Source of the DNA: Cellulomonas telluris | GTDB lineage: Bacteria; Actinomycetota; Actinomycetes; Actinomycetales; Cellulomonadaceae | NCBI RefSeq assembly: GCF_004886325.1 | Contig: NZ_QXFN01000001.1 | Location: forward strand, 496,001-560,000 | Length of the DNA: 64,000 bases | Direction of reading: 5' to 3' | Shown: positions 1 to 8,131 of the stretch, in pieces | How positions within the stretch are numbered: position 1 is the first letter of the stretch | How the letters are laid out: each line of letters begins with the position of its first letter | Translations under genes and position numbers: made by a program | Notes under the pieces: model-generated | Seen by the model: the letters and a program-made list of their open reading frames with translations, nothing else | What the model was told of the DNA's origin: nothing | Databases searched by the model: none

Positions 1-537
1 CGAGACCGACTGGTCGCCCGACACGGCGGCGCCGATCTCGACCGGCCGGTCGGGCAGGTCCCACAGCTTCGCCGAGTCGACGCGGAAGTGCTCGCCCTCG
101 TACGTCACGCGCTCGCCCGACAGCAGCTCGTGGATGATCTCGAGCGCCTCCTCGAGCATGTCGTGCCGCTCGCCGACGGCCGGCCAGCGCTCGCCGACGA
201 CGTGCTCGTTGAGGTTCTCGCCGGCGCCGACGCCGAGGGTGAAGCGGTCCTCGGACAGGATCGCGAGCGTCGCGGCCTTCTGCGCCACGACCGCCGGGTG
301 GTACCGGATGGTCGGGCAGGTCACGTACGTCATGAGGTCGATGCGCTGCGTCGCCTGCGCGACCGCGCCGAGCATCGTCCACGCGTACGACGCGTGCCCC
401 TGCTCGTCCAGCCACGGGAAGTAGTGGTCGGACGACACGGCGAAGTCGAACCCGAGCCGGTCGGCCGCCTGCGCGTACCGGACCAGCTCGCGCGGCCCGG
501 ACTGCTCGGTCATGAGGGTGTACCCGAATCGCGTCAT
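1..537 (-). CDS. F420-dependent luciferase-like oxidoreductase, N-terminal part (runs off window)
   Basis: Reading the minus strand from the ATG at 537 gives 179 codons with no stop before the window edge, so the C-terminal part is missing. The protein begins MTRFGYTLMTEQSGPREL and carries the luciferase-like monooxygenase pattern: an SSDHYFPW segment near residue 40, a YHPAVVAQKAATL segment, and GVGAGENLNEHVVGERWP. This closely matches the TIM-barrel F420-dependent LLM class related to F420-dependent glucose-6-phosphate dehydrogenase (TIGR03557-type). Such enzymes move hydride to or from cofactor F420 in the cytoplasm; the substrate here is unknown. It is transcribed away from nothing visible upstream except the DUF899 gene on the same strand, about 50 bp before it. 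The related protein at 9985-11016 shares the same fold but is a different subfamily. Family call is secure; substrate is not. Confidence 0.85.
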   Translation of the reverse strand, partial: MTRFGYTLMTEQSGPRELVRYAQAADRLGFDFAVSSDHYFPWLDEQGHASYAWTMLGAVAQATQRIDLMTYVTCPTIRYHPAVVAQKAATLAILSEDRFTLGVGAGENLNEHVVGERWPAVGERHDMLEEALEIIHELLSGERVTYEGEHFRVDSAKLWDLPDRPVEIGAAVSGDQSVS

Positions 538-586
538 GCCACGAGGGTCGTGCGGATGCGGCGATCCGGCATCCGGAAGCGGCGGG

Positions 587-1378
587 TCAGTGGTGGTGCC
601 CGTGCCGGCCCAGGGTCTCGACGGGCGTGGCGCCGGGGCGCGTCCACTGCGGCGTGGGCCGGGTGTCCTCGCCCCACCCGGCGCGCCCGTCCGCGTCCGT
701 GCGCCAGTACCAGCACGCCTCGTGCCCCTGCGGCCAGCCGTCCGGCACGTCCTGCCACGCCTCGCGCCGGCCGTACGGCGTCATGTCGAGCAGCGCGAAG
801 ACCGGGTTCGCGACCTCGACGCCCCGGCCCGTGACCGTGTACGTGAGGAAGGCGCGGTCGCCGTCGCGCAGGAAGCAGGCGAACGAGCCCATCTCCTCGC
901 CCAGCGGTGCCGGGGTCTCGCGGACCGAGTACCAGGGCTGCGCGTAGCCCATGAACGCGACGAACGGCGCGACCTCGTCCCACGGGCCGGTCGTGACGAC
1001 CGCGAGGGAGACTCCCGCCGCGTGCAGGTAGACCGCGGCGTCCTCGACGCCCCACGCGCTGACCGTGCAGCCCTCGCACTGGCCCTGGTGCGGTGCGCCG
1101 TCGTGCCACATGTGCCGGTAGACGACCAGCTCGTCGCGCCCGGCGAACAGGTCGAGGAGCGGCACCGGGCCGTCCGGCCCGACCACCTCGGCCCCGCCGT
1201 CGACCTCGACCATCGGCAGGCGGCGGCGGTCCGCCGCGAGGGCGTCCCCGGCGCGCGTGTGCGCCTTCTCGCGGACCAGGAGCTCGTCGCGGGCCGCCTG
1301 CCAGGTGCTCGCGTCGACCACGGGCGGGCGGCCCGTCGCCGCCGTGCGTGCGGTGCGGTGCTCGGGTGCGCTCGTCAT
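587..1378 (-). CDS. DUF899 family thioredoxin-like protein
   Basis: A 263-residue cytoplasmic protein. It has the DUF899 pattern: an N-terminal WQAARDELLVREKAHTRAGD helix, the segment YRHMWHDGAPHQGQCEGCTVSAW with a CEGC cysteine pair, then GYAQPWYSVRETPAPLGEE and a C-terminal tail rich in Trp, Arg and His. DUF899 proteins have a thioredoxin-like fold; their reaction is not established, and the Cys pair suggests a redox role (inference). The reading frame extends upstream to 1447, but I chose the ATG at 1378 because GGAGGG lies 6-7 nt before it and the extra residues are Arg-rich and unlike the family. The tail ends in GRHGHHH, a natural His-rich terminus. The gene precedes the F420-type oxidoreductase on the same strand with a 49-bp gap, so the two could be co-transcribed. 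Confidence 0.85.
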   Translation of the reverse strand: MTSAPEHRTARTAATGRPPVVDASTWQAARDELLVREKAHTRAGDALAADRRRLPMVEVDGGAEVVGPDGPVPLLDLFAGRDELVVYRHMWHDGAPHQGQCEGCTVSAWGVEDAAVYLHAAGVSLAVVTTGPWDEVAPFVAFMGYAQPWYSVRETPAPLGEEMGSFACFLRDGDRAFLTYTVTGRGVEVANPVFALLDMTPYGRREAWQDVPDGWPQGHEACWYWRTDADGRAGWGEDTRPTPQWTRPGATPVETLGRHGHHH

Positions 1379-1492
1379 CGTGCCCTCCGTGCCGTGGCGG
1401 TGGCGGGCGCGCCGACGACGCGCACCGCGGGTCACCGGGGCAGACACGGGACGGCGGCGGAACTCACCGGCCGGGGTCGCGCGGACCGGGGG

Positions 1493-2617
1493 TCAGGCCT
1501 CCGCCCACGCCTCCGCGGACGTCGTCACGGGCTGCCCGGTGCGGGCCGACTCCTGCATCGCGATGCCCAGCAGGTGGTCCTGCATGCCGTCCGCCAGCGG
1601 GTACGGCGGCGGCGCCTCGCCGCGCACCCACGCGCCCGTGCCGTCGATGAGGTGGGCGACCGCCAGGTCGTCGTCGGCCAGGCGCGCCCCGACGAACGGG
1701 TTGCGGTAGAGCACGCGGCCCTCGAAGGACAGGTGCATGAGGTCGAAGCCGTCCATGTCCTGCTCGATGCCGTGCATGCGCCGCTCGATGCGCGAGGTCA
1801 CCTGCGTGCGCGGGTCGATCCAGCGGGTCACTGCGTCGTCGACGATCTCGCCGAGCGACCCGCGCACGACGACCCGGTTGGCCCGCAGCGGGTTGTGCCA
1901 CTGGTTGTCGGTGAAGTCGTAGAGCACGTGGCGGCCGTCGCCGAGGTCGAGCGTCGCGAGGAGCGTGCGGGCGTCCGTGGGCTCGGTGGCGTCGGTCCAG
2001 CCGTGGCGGTTCATGGGGTCGACCAGCGGGGCCGTGAACTCGCGGGCGTGCACCGTCACCGGCCCGCGGCCGGCCCCGAGCAGCCGGCGGGCCAGGCCGA
2101 TCGCGTGGTACTGGTGCGTCGAGGACACCTGCACGCTCGTCGCCGCGCCGATCAGGCCCTCGTCCACGACCCGCTTGCGCGCCTGGTGCACGGGCAGGAA
2201 CGGGCTGTGCTCGGCGACCTGCACGAGGCCGGTCGCGCCGACGTCCGCCCACAGCGCGCGCATCGCGTCGACGTCGGGGGCGGGCGGGGTCTCCGCGAGC
2301 ACGGGGACGGACGCGTCGACGAGCTCGCGGACCACGTCCGGCGTCACCGGCCACGGCGTGCCGGTGACGACGAGCTCGGGGCGGTCGGGCGCCGCGCCGG
2401 CACCCGGCACGGCCCCGGTGACGAGCTCCTCGACCGTCCGGACGGTCGGCACGCCCCACGTCGCCTCGACCTCGGCGCCGCGCTCCGCGGTGCGCGTCAC
2501 GACCCCCGTGCACGTGAACCGCTCGGGCATCAGCCGCGCCATCCGGACGAAGAAGTACGAGCGCCAGCCGGAGCCGACCACGCCGAAGCGGATGGGGGCG
2601 GGGGCGTGCTGCGTCAT
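1493..2617 (-). CDS. Gfo/Idh/MocA family NAD(P)-dependent oxidoreductase
   Basis: 374 residues. The N-terminus IRFGVVGSGWRSYFFVRMA is a Rossmann nucleotide-binding loop (GxGxxS/G type), followed by the usual alternating pattern through about residue 125 including LVVTGTPWPVTPDVV and PVLAETPPAPDV, where family members place the lysine of an EKP motif; here that segment reads ETPP, so the typical lysine is missing. The second half, from about residue 130, is the mixed alpha/beta substrate-binding domain. Family members oxidise sugars, inositols or other alcohols with NAD(P)+. Absence of the EKP lysine makes activity or substrate class uncertain. The start ATG has GAGGACGG upstream. A hexamer TAGGGT at 2659-2654 on the minus strand may be the -10 of its promoter, giving a leader of about 30 nt. 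Confidence 0.8.
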   Translation of the reverse strand: MTQHAPAPIRFGVVGSGWRSYFFVRMARLMPERFTCTGVVTRTAERGAEVEATWGVPTVRTVEELVTGAVPGAGAAPDRPELVVTGTPWPVTPDVVRELVDASVPVLAETPPAPDVDAMRALWADVGATGLVQVAEHSPFLPVHQARKRVVDEGLIGAATSVQVSSTHQYHAIGLARRLLGAGRGPVTVHAREFTAPLVDPMNRHGWTDATEPTDARTLLATLDLGDGRHVLYDFTDNQWHNPLRANRVVVRGSLGEIVDDAVTRWIDPRTQVTSRIERRMHGIEQDMDGFDLMHLSFEGRVLYRNPFVGARLADDDLAVAHLIDGTGAWVRGEAPPPYPLADGMQDHLLGIAMQESARTGQPVTTSAEAWAEA

Positions 2618-2780
2618 GGACCGTCCTCGTCGTCGAGCCGTCGCGTCCCGTCGACCCTAACCGCGGGGCGCCGCGACGCCCGCGGGGAGCCGCCCCGAGG
2701 GTGATGCCGTCCGCCCGGCCGGCATGGCAGCGTGAGCCCGCCGGTCCGCGTGCCGGCCCCGTCCCGAGAGGAACCCGCCC

Positions 2781-3473
2781 GTGAGAGCACCCGACGTCCT
2801 CGTCGCCCTGGTCCGGGGCGCGATCGCCACGCTCGCGCTCGCGGGCACGCAGGGGATCTGGCGCGACGGCGACCTGCCGGGGCTCGTGTACTTCACCAAC
2901 GTCTCGAACCTGTCGTTCGCCGTCGTCATGGCGTGGGCCGCGGTGGCGTCCCTGCGGGGGCGGGGGCAGCCGCCGGCCGTGCTCAAGGTGGGCGTGACGC
3001 TGTTCCTCGCGATCACGGGGCTGGTGTCGTTCTTCGTCCTGGCCCCCGAGTCGCCCGACGCCCCCGTGGTCGCGTTCGGGCTCACGGGCGGGCAGATCGA
3101 GCACGAGTGGACGCCCGTGCTGGCGTTCCTCGACTTCGTGCTGCTCGACGCGCACCGGCGCCTGCGCCTGCGTGCGGTCGCGTGGTGGCTCGTCGCGCTG
3201 CTCGCGTACTGCGCGTTCACGACGACGCGCGGTCTGCTGCGGCCCGACCTGGGCTACCCGTACGGGTTCATCGACCTGGGGGCGCTCGGGTGGGACGGGC
3301 TGGCGCTCAACGTGCTGCTCTACGGCGTCGCGTTCGCACTGCTCGGGCTGCTGCTCGTGCTGCTCGACCGGGTGCTGCCCGCGCACGCGCTGGTGGGGAC
3401 GGCGGGCCGCGAGCCCGCCCACGACGGGAGCGGGGCACGCCCCGACGTGAGCGGGGTGGAGGACAGGTCCTGA
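2781..3473 (+). CDS. Pr6Pr family integral membrane protein
   Basis: 230 residues with about six hydrophobic segments. The segment LVYFTNVSNLSFAVVMAW near residue 35 and the later DFVLLDAHRRLR and LRPDLGYPYGFIDLGALGW are characteristic of the Pr6Pr (predicted six-transmembrane) family of actinobacterial and other membrane proteins, whose function is unknown. The C-terminal 30 residues are polar and probably cytoplasmic. It starts with GTG, preceded by GAGAGGAA. It is divergent from the Gfo/Idh/MocA gene and lies 25 bp before the next gene on the same strand. No substrate or partner can be deduced from the sequence. Confidence 0.75.
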   Translation: MRAPDVLVALVRGAIATLALAGTQGIWRDGDLPGLVYFTNVSNLSFAVVMAWAAVASLRGRGQPPAVLKVGVTLFLAITGLVSFFVLAPESPDAPVVAFGLTGGQIEHEWTPVLAFLDFVLLDAHRRLRLRAVAWWLVALLAYCAFTTTRGLLRPDLGYPYGFIDLGALGWDGLALNVLLYGVAFALLGLLLVLLDRVLPAHALVGTAGREPAHDGSGARPDVSGVEDRS

Positions 3474-3486
3474 CCGCCACCGGGCC

Positions 3487-3492
3487 TAGCGT
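3487..3492 (+). promoter_or_regulatory. -10-like hexamer TAGCGT for the gene at 3499, probably leaderless
   Basis: TAGCGT fits the actinobacterial TANNNT -10 pattern and ends six bases before the ATG at 3499. No purine-rich ribosome site lies between them, so transcription probably starts at or beside the start codon. Confidence 0.5.
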
Positions 3493-3498
3493 CGACGC

Positions 3499-4578
3499 AT
3501 GACGACGCTCTCCCTGCGCCGGCTCAACCGGACCCTGCTGCACCGGCAGCAGCTCGACGTGCGGTCGTCCGCCTCGGTCGTGGAGGCCGTCCGCCGGCGC
3601 GTGGCCGTGCAGGCGCAGGAGCCGAACTGGGTGCACGTGGGGATGTGGGCGCGGCTCGAGGGGTTCGCGTCGGGCGACCTCGAGGCGGCGGTGGAGGGGC
3701 GCGCGCTCGTCCGCGGGCCCCTGCTGCGCGGGACGCAGCACCTCACCGCCGCGGCCGACCACGCCTGGCTGCGCCCGACCGTGCAGCCGGTGCTCGACCG
3801 GCTCGTCCGGTCGGCCTACTACGCGGAGCACGTCGGCGACCTCGACCCGGCGGTGCTCGTCGCGGCCGCGCGCGAGGTGCTGGGCGACCGGACCGTGCGC
3901 CGGCGGGACCTCGGCGCGGCCCTCGCCGAGCGGTTCCCCGGCCGCAAGGGCGCGGTCATGGCCGCCGCGGTCGAGGCCCTCACGCCCGTCGTGCACGGCC
4001 CGGCCACATCGGCGTTCGGGTCGTGGTGGAGCCGCCGGGGGATCGAGGTGACGACGGCGGAGGCGTGGCTGGGCGAGCCGGTCGGGGAGCCCGACGTCCC
4101 CACGCTCGTGCGGCGCTACCTCGCCGGGTTCGGGCCGGCCGGCGTCATGGACCTGCAGACGTGGTGCGGGCTGACGCGCCTGCGCGCCGTCGTCGACGGG
4201 ATGCGCGACGAGCTGCGGGTGCTGCGCGGCCCGGACGGCGCCGAGCTGCTCGACCTGCCCGACGCCCCGCTCGCCGACGAGGAGGCACCCGCCCCCGTGC
4301 GCTTCCTGCCGATGTTCGACGACGCCGTGCTCGGGCACCGGGACCGGACGCGGATCCTGCCCGAGGCGGTGCGGCGGGAGGTGATGCCCGGCTGGTCGAT
4401 GGTCCGCGCGACGGTGCTGGTGGACGGGTTCGTCGCCGCGACGTGGGAGCTCGCGGAGGGGCGGGTGGTCGTGCGGCCGCTGCGTCCGCTGACGCCGGGC
4501 GAGGAGGAGGACGTGCGGGCGGAGGGCGCCGCGGCGGCGGCGTTCGTCGGTGCCGAGCCGGCCGTGCGCCTGACCTGA
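3499..4578 (+). CDS. Winged-helix DNA-binding domain protein (HTH_42 / AlkZ-related family)
   Basis: 359 residues. The N-terminal LSLRRLNRTLLHRQQLDVR, the QAQEPNWVHVGMWARLEGF segment and the later LRGTQHLTAAADHAWLRP and GFGPAGVMDLQTWCGL match the winged-helix family PF06224, which includes AlkZ-type DNA glycosylases that open interstrand crosslinks in Streptomyces. AlkZ-type enzymes use a QxQ-type motif early in the protein, and VQAQE is present here near residue 35, which is compatible with, but does not prove, DNA glycosylase activity. Most actinobacterial paralogues of this family have no tested function. The start is supported by a -10-like TAGCGT six bases upstream and no ribosome site. 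It stands alone between the Pr6Pr gene and the arabinanase. Confidence 0.75.
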   Translation: MTTLSLRRLNRTLLHRQQLDVRSSASVVEAVRRRVAVQAQEPNWVHVGMWARLEGFASGDLEAAVEGRALVRGPLLRGTQHLTAAADHAWLRPTVQPVLDRLVRSAYYAEHVGDLDPAVLVAAAREVLGDRTVRRRDLGAALAERFPGRKGAVMAAAVEALTPVVHGPATSAFGSWWSRRGIEVTTAEAWLGEPVGEPDVPTLVRRYLAGFGPAGVMDLQTWCGLTRLRAVVDGMRDELRVLRGPDGAELLDLPDAPLADEEAPAPVRFLPMFDDAVLGHRDRTRILPEAVRREVMPGWSMVRATVLVDGFVAATWELAEGRVVVRPLRPLTPGEEEDVRAEGAAAAAFVGAEPAVRLT

Positions 4579-4625
4579 CGCACGCCGGTCGCCCGCTCGC
4601 CGCGCGGACCCGACCGGGCGCTGTC

Positions 4626-4650
4626 GGAAAGCGCTCTATGAATCGCTTCA
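4626..4650. promoter_or_regulatory. LacI-type operator candidates upstream of the GH43 gene
   Basis: Two overlapping LacI-family-like sites lie here: GAAAGCGCTCTA (AGCGCT centre) and TGAATCGCTTCA at 4639-4650, which pairs five of six positions around a central CG. Together with the site at 4682-4695 they suggest sugar-responsive repression of the arabinanase gene. No lacI-type gene is visible in the window. Confidence 0.5.
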
Positions 4651-4681
4651 CGGCATAGCCGAGCGGTGTCCCGGCGCGCCA

Positions 4682-4695
4682 TGTTTGCGCTCACA
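4682..4695. promoter_or_regulatory. LacI-type operator candidate TGTTTGCGCTCACA
   Basis: An imperfect palindrome with a GCGC centre and TGT/ACA ends (five of seven positions pair), 27 bp before the chosen ATG of the GH43 gene. TGT-N4-GCGC-type sites with central CG are typical of LacI-family regulators of plant-polysaccharide genes in actinobacteria. Confidence 0.45.
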
Positions 4696-4722
4696 TCGCC
4701 CCCGACACCGAAGGCGGCCCCC

Positions 4723-6123
4723 ATGCGAACCCGTCCCCGCCGCACGAGCGCCCGCGCCCTCGCCCTCGCCGCGGCCACCGCCCTGGTCGCCGCCCTCGCC
4801 GGCGCGGCGTCCGCCCCCGCCGCGCAGGCCGCACCACCCGCCCTGGTCTCCGCGCAGTCCGGACGCTGCCTCGACGTCGCCGGCAACGACGCGAACCCCG
4901 GCGCCGCGATCCAGATCTGGGACTGCAACGGCGTCGCCGGCCAGGGCTGGACGCTCACGGCCGCGGGCGAGCTGCGCGCGTTCGACGGCACGCGCTGCCT
5001 CGACGCGCTGAACTGGGGAACGGCCCCCGGCACCGCGCTGATCTCGTGGAGCTGCACCGGCGGCGCGAACCAGCGCTTCGCGCGGGGCGCGAACGGCTCG
5101 CTCGTGCACCAGCAGTCCGGCCTGTGCGTCGACGTGACGAACGGCCGCACCGCCAACGGCACCCCCGTCGCGCTGTGGACCTGCAACGGCCGGGACAACC
5201 AGCGCTGGACGAGCGTCGCGACCGGGGACGGCGGCGGCACGCCGCCGGCGGCCTACCCCGGCCCGGGCGTCGTCACCGGCAGCACGTGGGCCCACGACCC
5301 GACCGTCGTCAAGCGCCCCGACGGCTCCTATCTCGTCGCGACCACCGGCCGCGGCATCCCGCTGAAGACGTCGCGCGACCGCACCGCCTGGACCGACGCG
5401 GGCGCGGCCTTCCCGAACGGCACGCCGTGGACCGCCGCGCACACCACGGGCGACCTGTGGGCGCCCGACCTGTCGTACCGCGACGGGCAGTACTGGCTGT
5501 ACTACTCGGCGTCGTCGTTCGGCAGCCGCAACTCGGGCATCTACCTGGCGACCAGCCCCTCCGGCAACGCCGGCACGTGGACCAACCGCGGCCTGGTCGT
5601 CAGCACCACCGAGGCCAGCGACCACAACGCGATCGACTCCGACCTCGTCGCCGACGCCCAGGGCCGGCTGTGGATGAGCTACGGCTCGTTCTGGACCGGC
5701 ATCAAGATGATCGAGATCGACCCGGCGACCGGCCTGCGCCGGGGCACCGCGATCCACTCGCTCGCGACCCGCAGCGCCGGCATCGAGGCGCCCGACATCC
5801 TGTACCGAGACGGCTACTACTACCTGTTCGTGTCGTTCGACCGGTGCTGCCAGGGCGCCGACAGCACCTACCGGATCGCGGTCGGCCGCTCGACGAGCAT
5901 CACGGGGCCGTACGTCGACCGTGCCGGCACGCGGATGACGAGCGGCGGCGGGACCGAGATCCTCGCCGGCCGGGGGTCGGTGAACGGCCCCGGGCACAGC
6001 GCCACCCTGCGGGACACGGACGGCGACGTGCTCTTCTACCACTGGTACACCGACGCCGGGGACTCCCGCCTGGGCATCAACCTGCTCGGCTGGGACGCCG
6101 CGGGCTGGCCGTACGTGCGGTGA
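4723..6123 (+). CDS. Secreted GH43 endo-1,5-alpha-L-arabinanase with ricin-type carbohydrate-binding domain
   Basis: 466 residues. A signal peptide (RTRPRRTSAR, then an Ala/Leu-rich core ending APAAQA) is followed by a ricin-B/CBM13-like domain at about residues 38-170 with three QxW-type repeats (GQGWTL, NQRFAR, NQRWTS) and conserved Cys pairs. The GH43 five-bladed propeller fills residues 180-466, with the expected catalytic set: Asp192 in HDPTV (base), Asp305 in NAIDSD (pKa modulator) and Glu355 in GIEAPD (acid). The pattern is that of endo-arabinanases, which cut alpha-1,5-arabinan of plant cell walls outside the cell. The frame is open to 4666, but the ATG at 4723 gives a clean signal peptide. 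LacI-type operator candidates lie just upstream. Arabinofuranosidase or another GH43 activity is an alternative. Confidence 0.9.
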   Translation: MRTRPRRTSARALALAAATALVAALAGAASAPAAQAAPPALVSAQSGRCLDVAGNDANPGAAIQIWDCNGVAGQGWTLTAAGELRAFDGTRCLDALNWGTAPGTALISWSCTGGANQRFARGANGSLVHQQSGLCVDVTNGRTANGTPVALWTCNGRDNQRWTSVATGDGGGTPPAAYPGPGVVTGSTWAHDPTVVKRPDGSYLVATTGRGIPLKTSRDRTAWTDAGAAFPNGTPWTAAHTTGDLWAPDLSYRDGQYWLYYSASSFGSRNSGIYLATSPSGNAGTWTNRGLVVSTTEASDHNAIDSDLVADAQGRLWMSYGSFWTGIKMIEIDPATGLRRGTAIHSLATRSAGIEAPDILYRDGYYYLFVSFDRCCQGADSTYRIAVGRSTSITGPYVDRAGTRMTSGGGTEILAGRGSVNGPGHSATLRDTDGDVLFYHWYTDAGDSRLGINLLGWDAAGWPYVR

Positions 6124-6129
6124 CGCCCG

Positions 6130-6747
6130 TCAGGTGAGGGTGCGCGGGCGGGCGTCGGTCCCGGCGTCCGCCCGCTCGTCCCCCTCGGCCGTCCCGCCCG
6201 AGAACGCCTGCCACAGCGGCCCGAACACGCCCCACGCCACCAGGACGAGCGTCGCGCGGCCGGCCCAGCCGAGCAGGACCTCGCGCTGCTCGGGCGCCGT
6301 CGCGATGAGCGCGAGGACCCCGAGGACCGTCACCGCGACGGTCCACGCCAGCAGCACCCGCAGCCACATCCGCCACTCGTGCCGCAGCGCCGCGCGCCCG
6401 TGCTTCGGCGGCCGCGGCGGACGCGGCCCGTCGAAGAACCGCCACGCCACCCACCCGTCGACCTTGTGCACGGTCCACCTGCCGAACGCGACCGTGTACC
6501 CGAGGTAGAGCGCCGCGAGGCCGTGCGTCCAGGTCGGCTCGCTGCCGCGCAGCAGGTCGCCGACCGTCGCGACGAGCAGCACCACCTCGATCGCCGGCTC
6601 GCACAGCAGCAGCACCGTCGACAGGCGCCGCCGGCGCAGCACGTACCGCGCGACGACCGCCGCGGCGAGGAACACCCAGAACGCGACCTCGCAGGTCACC
6701 ACGAGAGCGGCCACGGGGTTGTCCCGGACCCAGTCGATCACCGTCAT
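6130..6747 (-). CDS. Hypothetical integral membrane protein
   Basis: 205 residues with about five hydrophobic segments: residues 12-35, 44-62, 70-88, 128-150 and 160-182. Between the third and fourth lies a basic, proline-rich loop (PRPPRPPKHGRAALRH). I do not recognise a characterised family. The start ATG at 6747 begins TVIDWVRDNPVAALV, a short polar stretch before the first membrane segment. The longer open frame upstream is Arg/Ser-rich and is a GC artefact. The gene is convergent with the arabinanase (6 bp between stops) and divergent from the sensor kinase at 6887, so it might be controlled together with that two-component pair, but nothing in the sequence shows this directly. Confidence 0.65.
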   Translation of the reverse strand: MTVIDWVRDNPVAALVVTCEVAFWVFLAAAVVARYVLRRRRLSTVLLLCEPAIEVVLLVATVGDLLRGSEPTWTHGLAALYLGYTVAFGRWTVHKVDGWVAWRFFDGPRPPRPPKHGRAALRHEWRMWLRVLLAWTVAVTVLGVLALIATAPEQREVLLGWAGRATLVLVAWGVFGPLWQAFSGGTAEGDERADAGTDARPRTLT

Positions 6748-6886
6748 GCCCCCACGCTCGCGCGCGGGCCGGTGCGGGCGCGTCGGGCGGACGGAGCGTC
6801 CTCGCCGCGCCGCCCGGTGCGCACGGACGACGCGCCTCCTCCCTTCGGACGAGAGGGCCCGTGCCGGCGTCTGCTGGGATGGACGG

Positions 6887-8131
6887 GTGCTCACCGCCCT
6901 CCGCAGCCGCGCGGCCGCCGCGACCCGGCGCTGGTGGGCGGCACGCGCGTCGGGGGCGACGGACCGCGCCGACGCCCTCGGGCTGCTGCTGCTCGGCCTG
7001 GTGCTGCTCGCCCTCGACGTCGGCGGCGTCGGCCCGACCGTCCCCGTGCTCGACCTGCCGGCGCCGCGCTGGTGGCAGGCCGGCCTGCTGCTCGTCGCCG
7101 TGCTGGTCCTCGTCGCGAAGCGGCGGCGGCCGCTCGCCGTGCTGCTCGCGGTCACGGCCCTCGCGGTCGTCGACGCGCTGCTGGGCGGGTCGCTCGGCAT
7201 GTACCTCGTGCTGTTCGACGCGCTGTTCGCGGTCGCCGTGCACGGCGCCCCGCGCGTGCGGCGGGCGGTGCAGGGCGTCGTCGGGGGCGCGGTGCTCGCC
7301 GCGGCCGTGGCCCTCGTGGCCGCGGGAGGGTCGGCCCGCGACGTCGTGCAGCTCGTGCTGGTGCTCGTCGCGATGTTCCTCACGCCGTTCTGGTGGGGCG
7401 GCGACGTGCGGCGCACCGAGGAGCTCGCGCGGTCGGAGGCGCGCCGGGCCGACCTCGAGCGTGAGCGCGCCGACCTGGCCCGGGCGCACGCCGACGACGT
7501 CGCCCGCATCGCCGCGCTCGACCGGACGTCCGCGGTGCAGGACGAGCGCCGGCGCATGGCCCGCGACCTGCACGACGCCGTCGCCGGGCACCTGTCCGCC
7601 GTCGCGATCCACGCGGAGGCCGCGCTCGCGGGCGGTCCCGACCCCGACCGGGACCGGGCCGCCCTGCGCGCCGTCCGTGCGGGCGCGCTCGACGCGCTCA
7701 CCGAGATGCGCGCGATGATCCTCGTGCTGCGGGCGGGCGACGACGCCGACGACGTCCCCGCCCCGCCGGGCCTGGACCGCGTGACCGCCCTGGACGCGGA
7801 CGTCGGCCCCGCGCCCCTGCCGGTGGTCTCCGCCGCCGTCGGCCAGACCGCCTACCGCATCGCGCAGGAGGCCGTGACGAACGCCCACAAGCACGGCGCC
7901 GGCCGCCCCGCCCTGACCGTCCGCACCGACGACCGCACGCTGCACCTGGAGGTCCGCAACGCCATGCCCGCCGTCGCCGCCGCGAGCCCCGTCCCGTCGT
8001 CCTCGACGGGCCTGACGACGATGCGCGAGCGCGCGGCCACGCTCGGCGGCACGGTGACCGCGGGACCGGAGGGGGACGCGTGGGTCGTGCGGGCCGCGCT
8101 GCCGCTCGACCCGGCGCAGGTGCCGGCGTGA
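6887..8131 (+). CDS. Two-component sensor histidine kinase, NarL/DesK type
   Basis: 414 residues. Four or five membrane segments occupy residues 25-165, followed by a coiled linker (EARRADLERERADLARAH). The HisKA_3 dimerisation/phosphoacceptor motif RRMARDLHDAVAGHLSAVAI puts the phosphorylated His at residue 229. The ATPase part has the N-box-like AYRIAQEAVTNAHKHG and a C-terminal GLTTMRERAATLGG. It lacks a recognised extracellular sensor domain, so the signal is probably membrane-borne. The GTG at 6887 was chosen because it starts VLTALRSRAAAATRRWW directly before the membrane region; TGGGAT lies six bases upstream and could be a weak -10. The stop overlaps the start of the response regulator (GTGA), so the pair is translated together. 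Confidence 0.88.
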   Translation: MLTALRSRAAAATRRWWAARASGATDRADALGLLLLGLVLLALDVGGVGPTVPVLDLPAPRWWQAGLLLVAVLVLVAKRRRPLAVLLAVTALAVVDALLGGSLGMYLVLFDALFAVAVHGAPRVRRAVQGVVGGAVLAAAVALVAAGGSARDVVQLVLVLVAMFLTPFWWGGDVRRTEELARSEARRADLERERADLARAHADDVARIAALDRTSAVQDERRRMARDLHDAVAGHLSAVAIHAEAALAGGPDPDRDRAALRAVRAGALDALTEMRAMILVLRAGDDADDVPAPPGLDRVTALDADVGPAPLPVVSAAVGQTAYRIAQEAVTNAHKHGAGRPALTVRTDDRTLHLEVRNAMPAVAAASPVPSSSTGLTTMRERAATLGGTVTAGPEGDAWVVRAALPLDPAQVPA

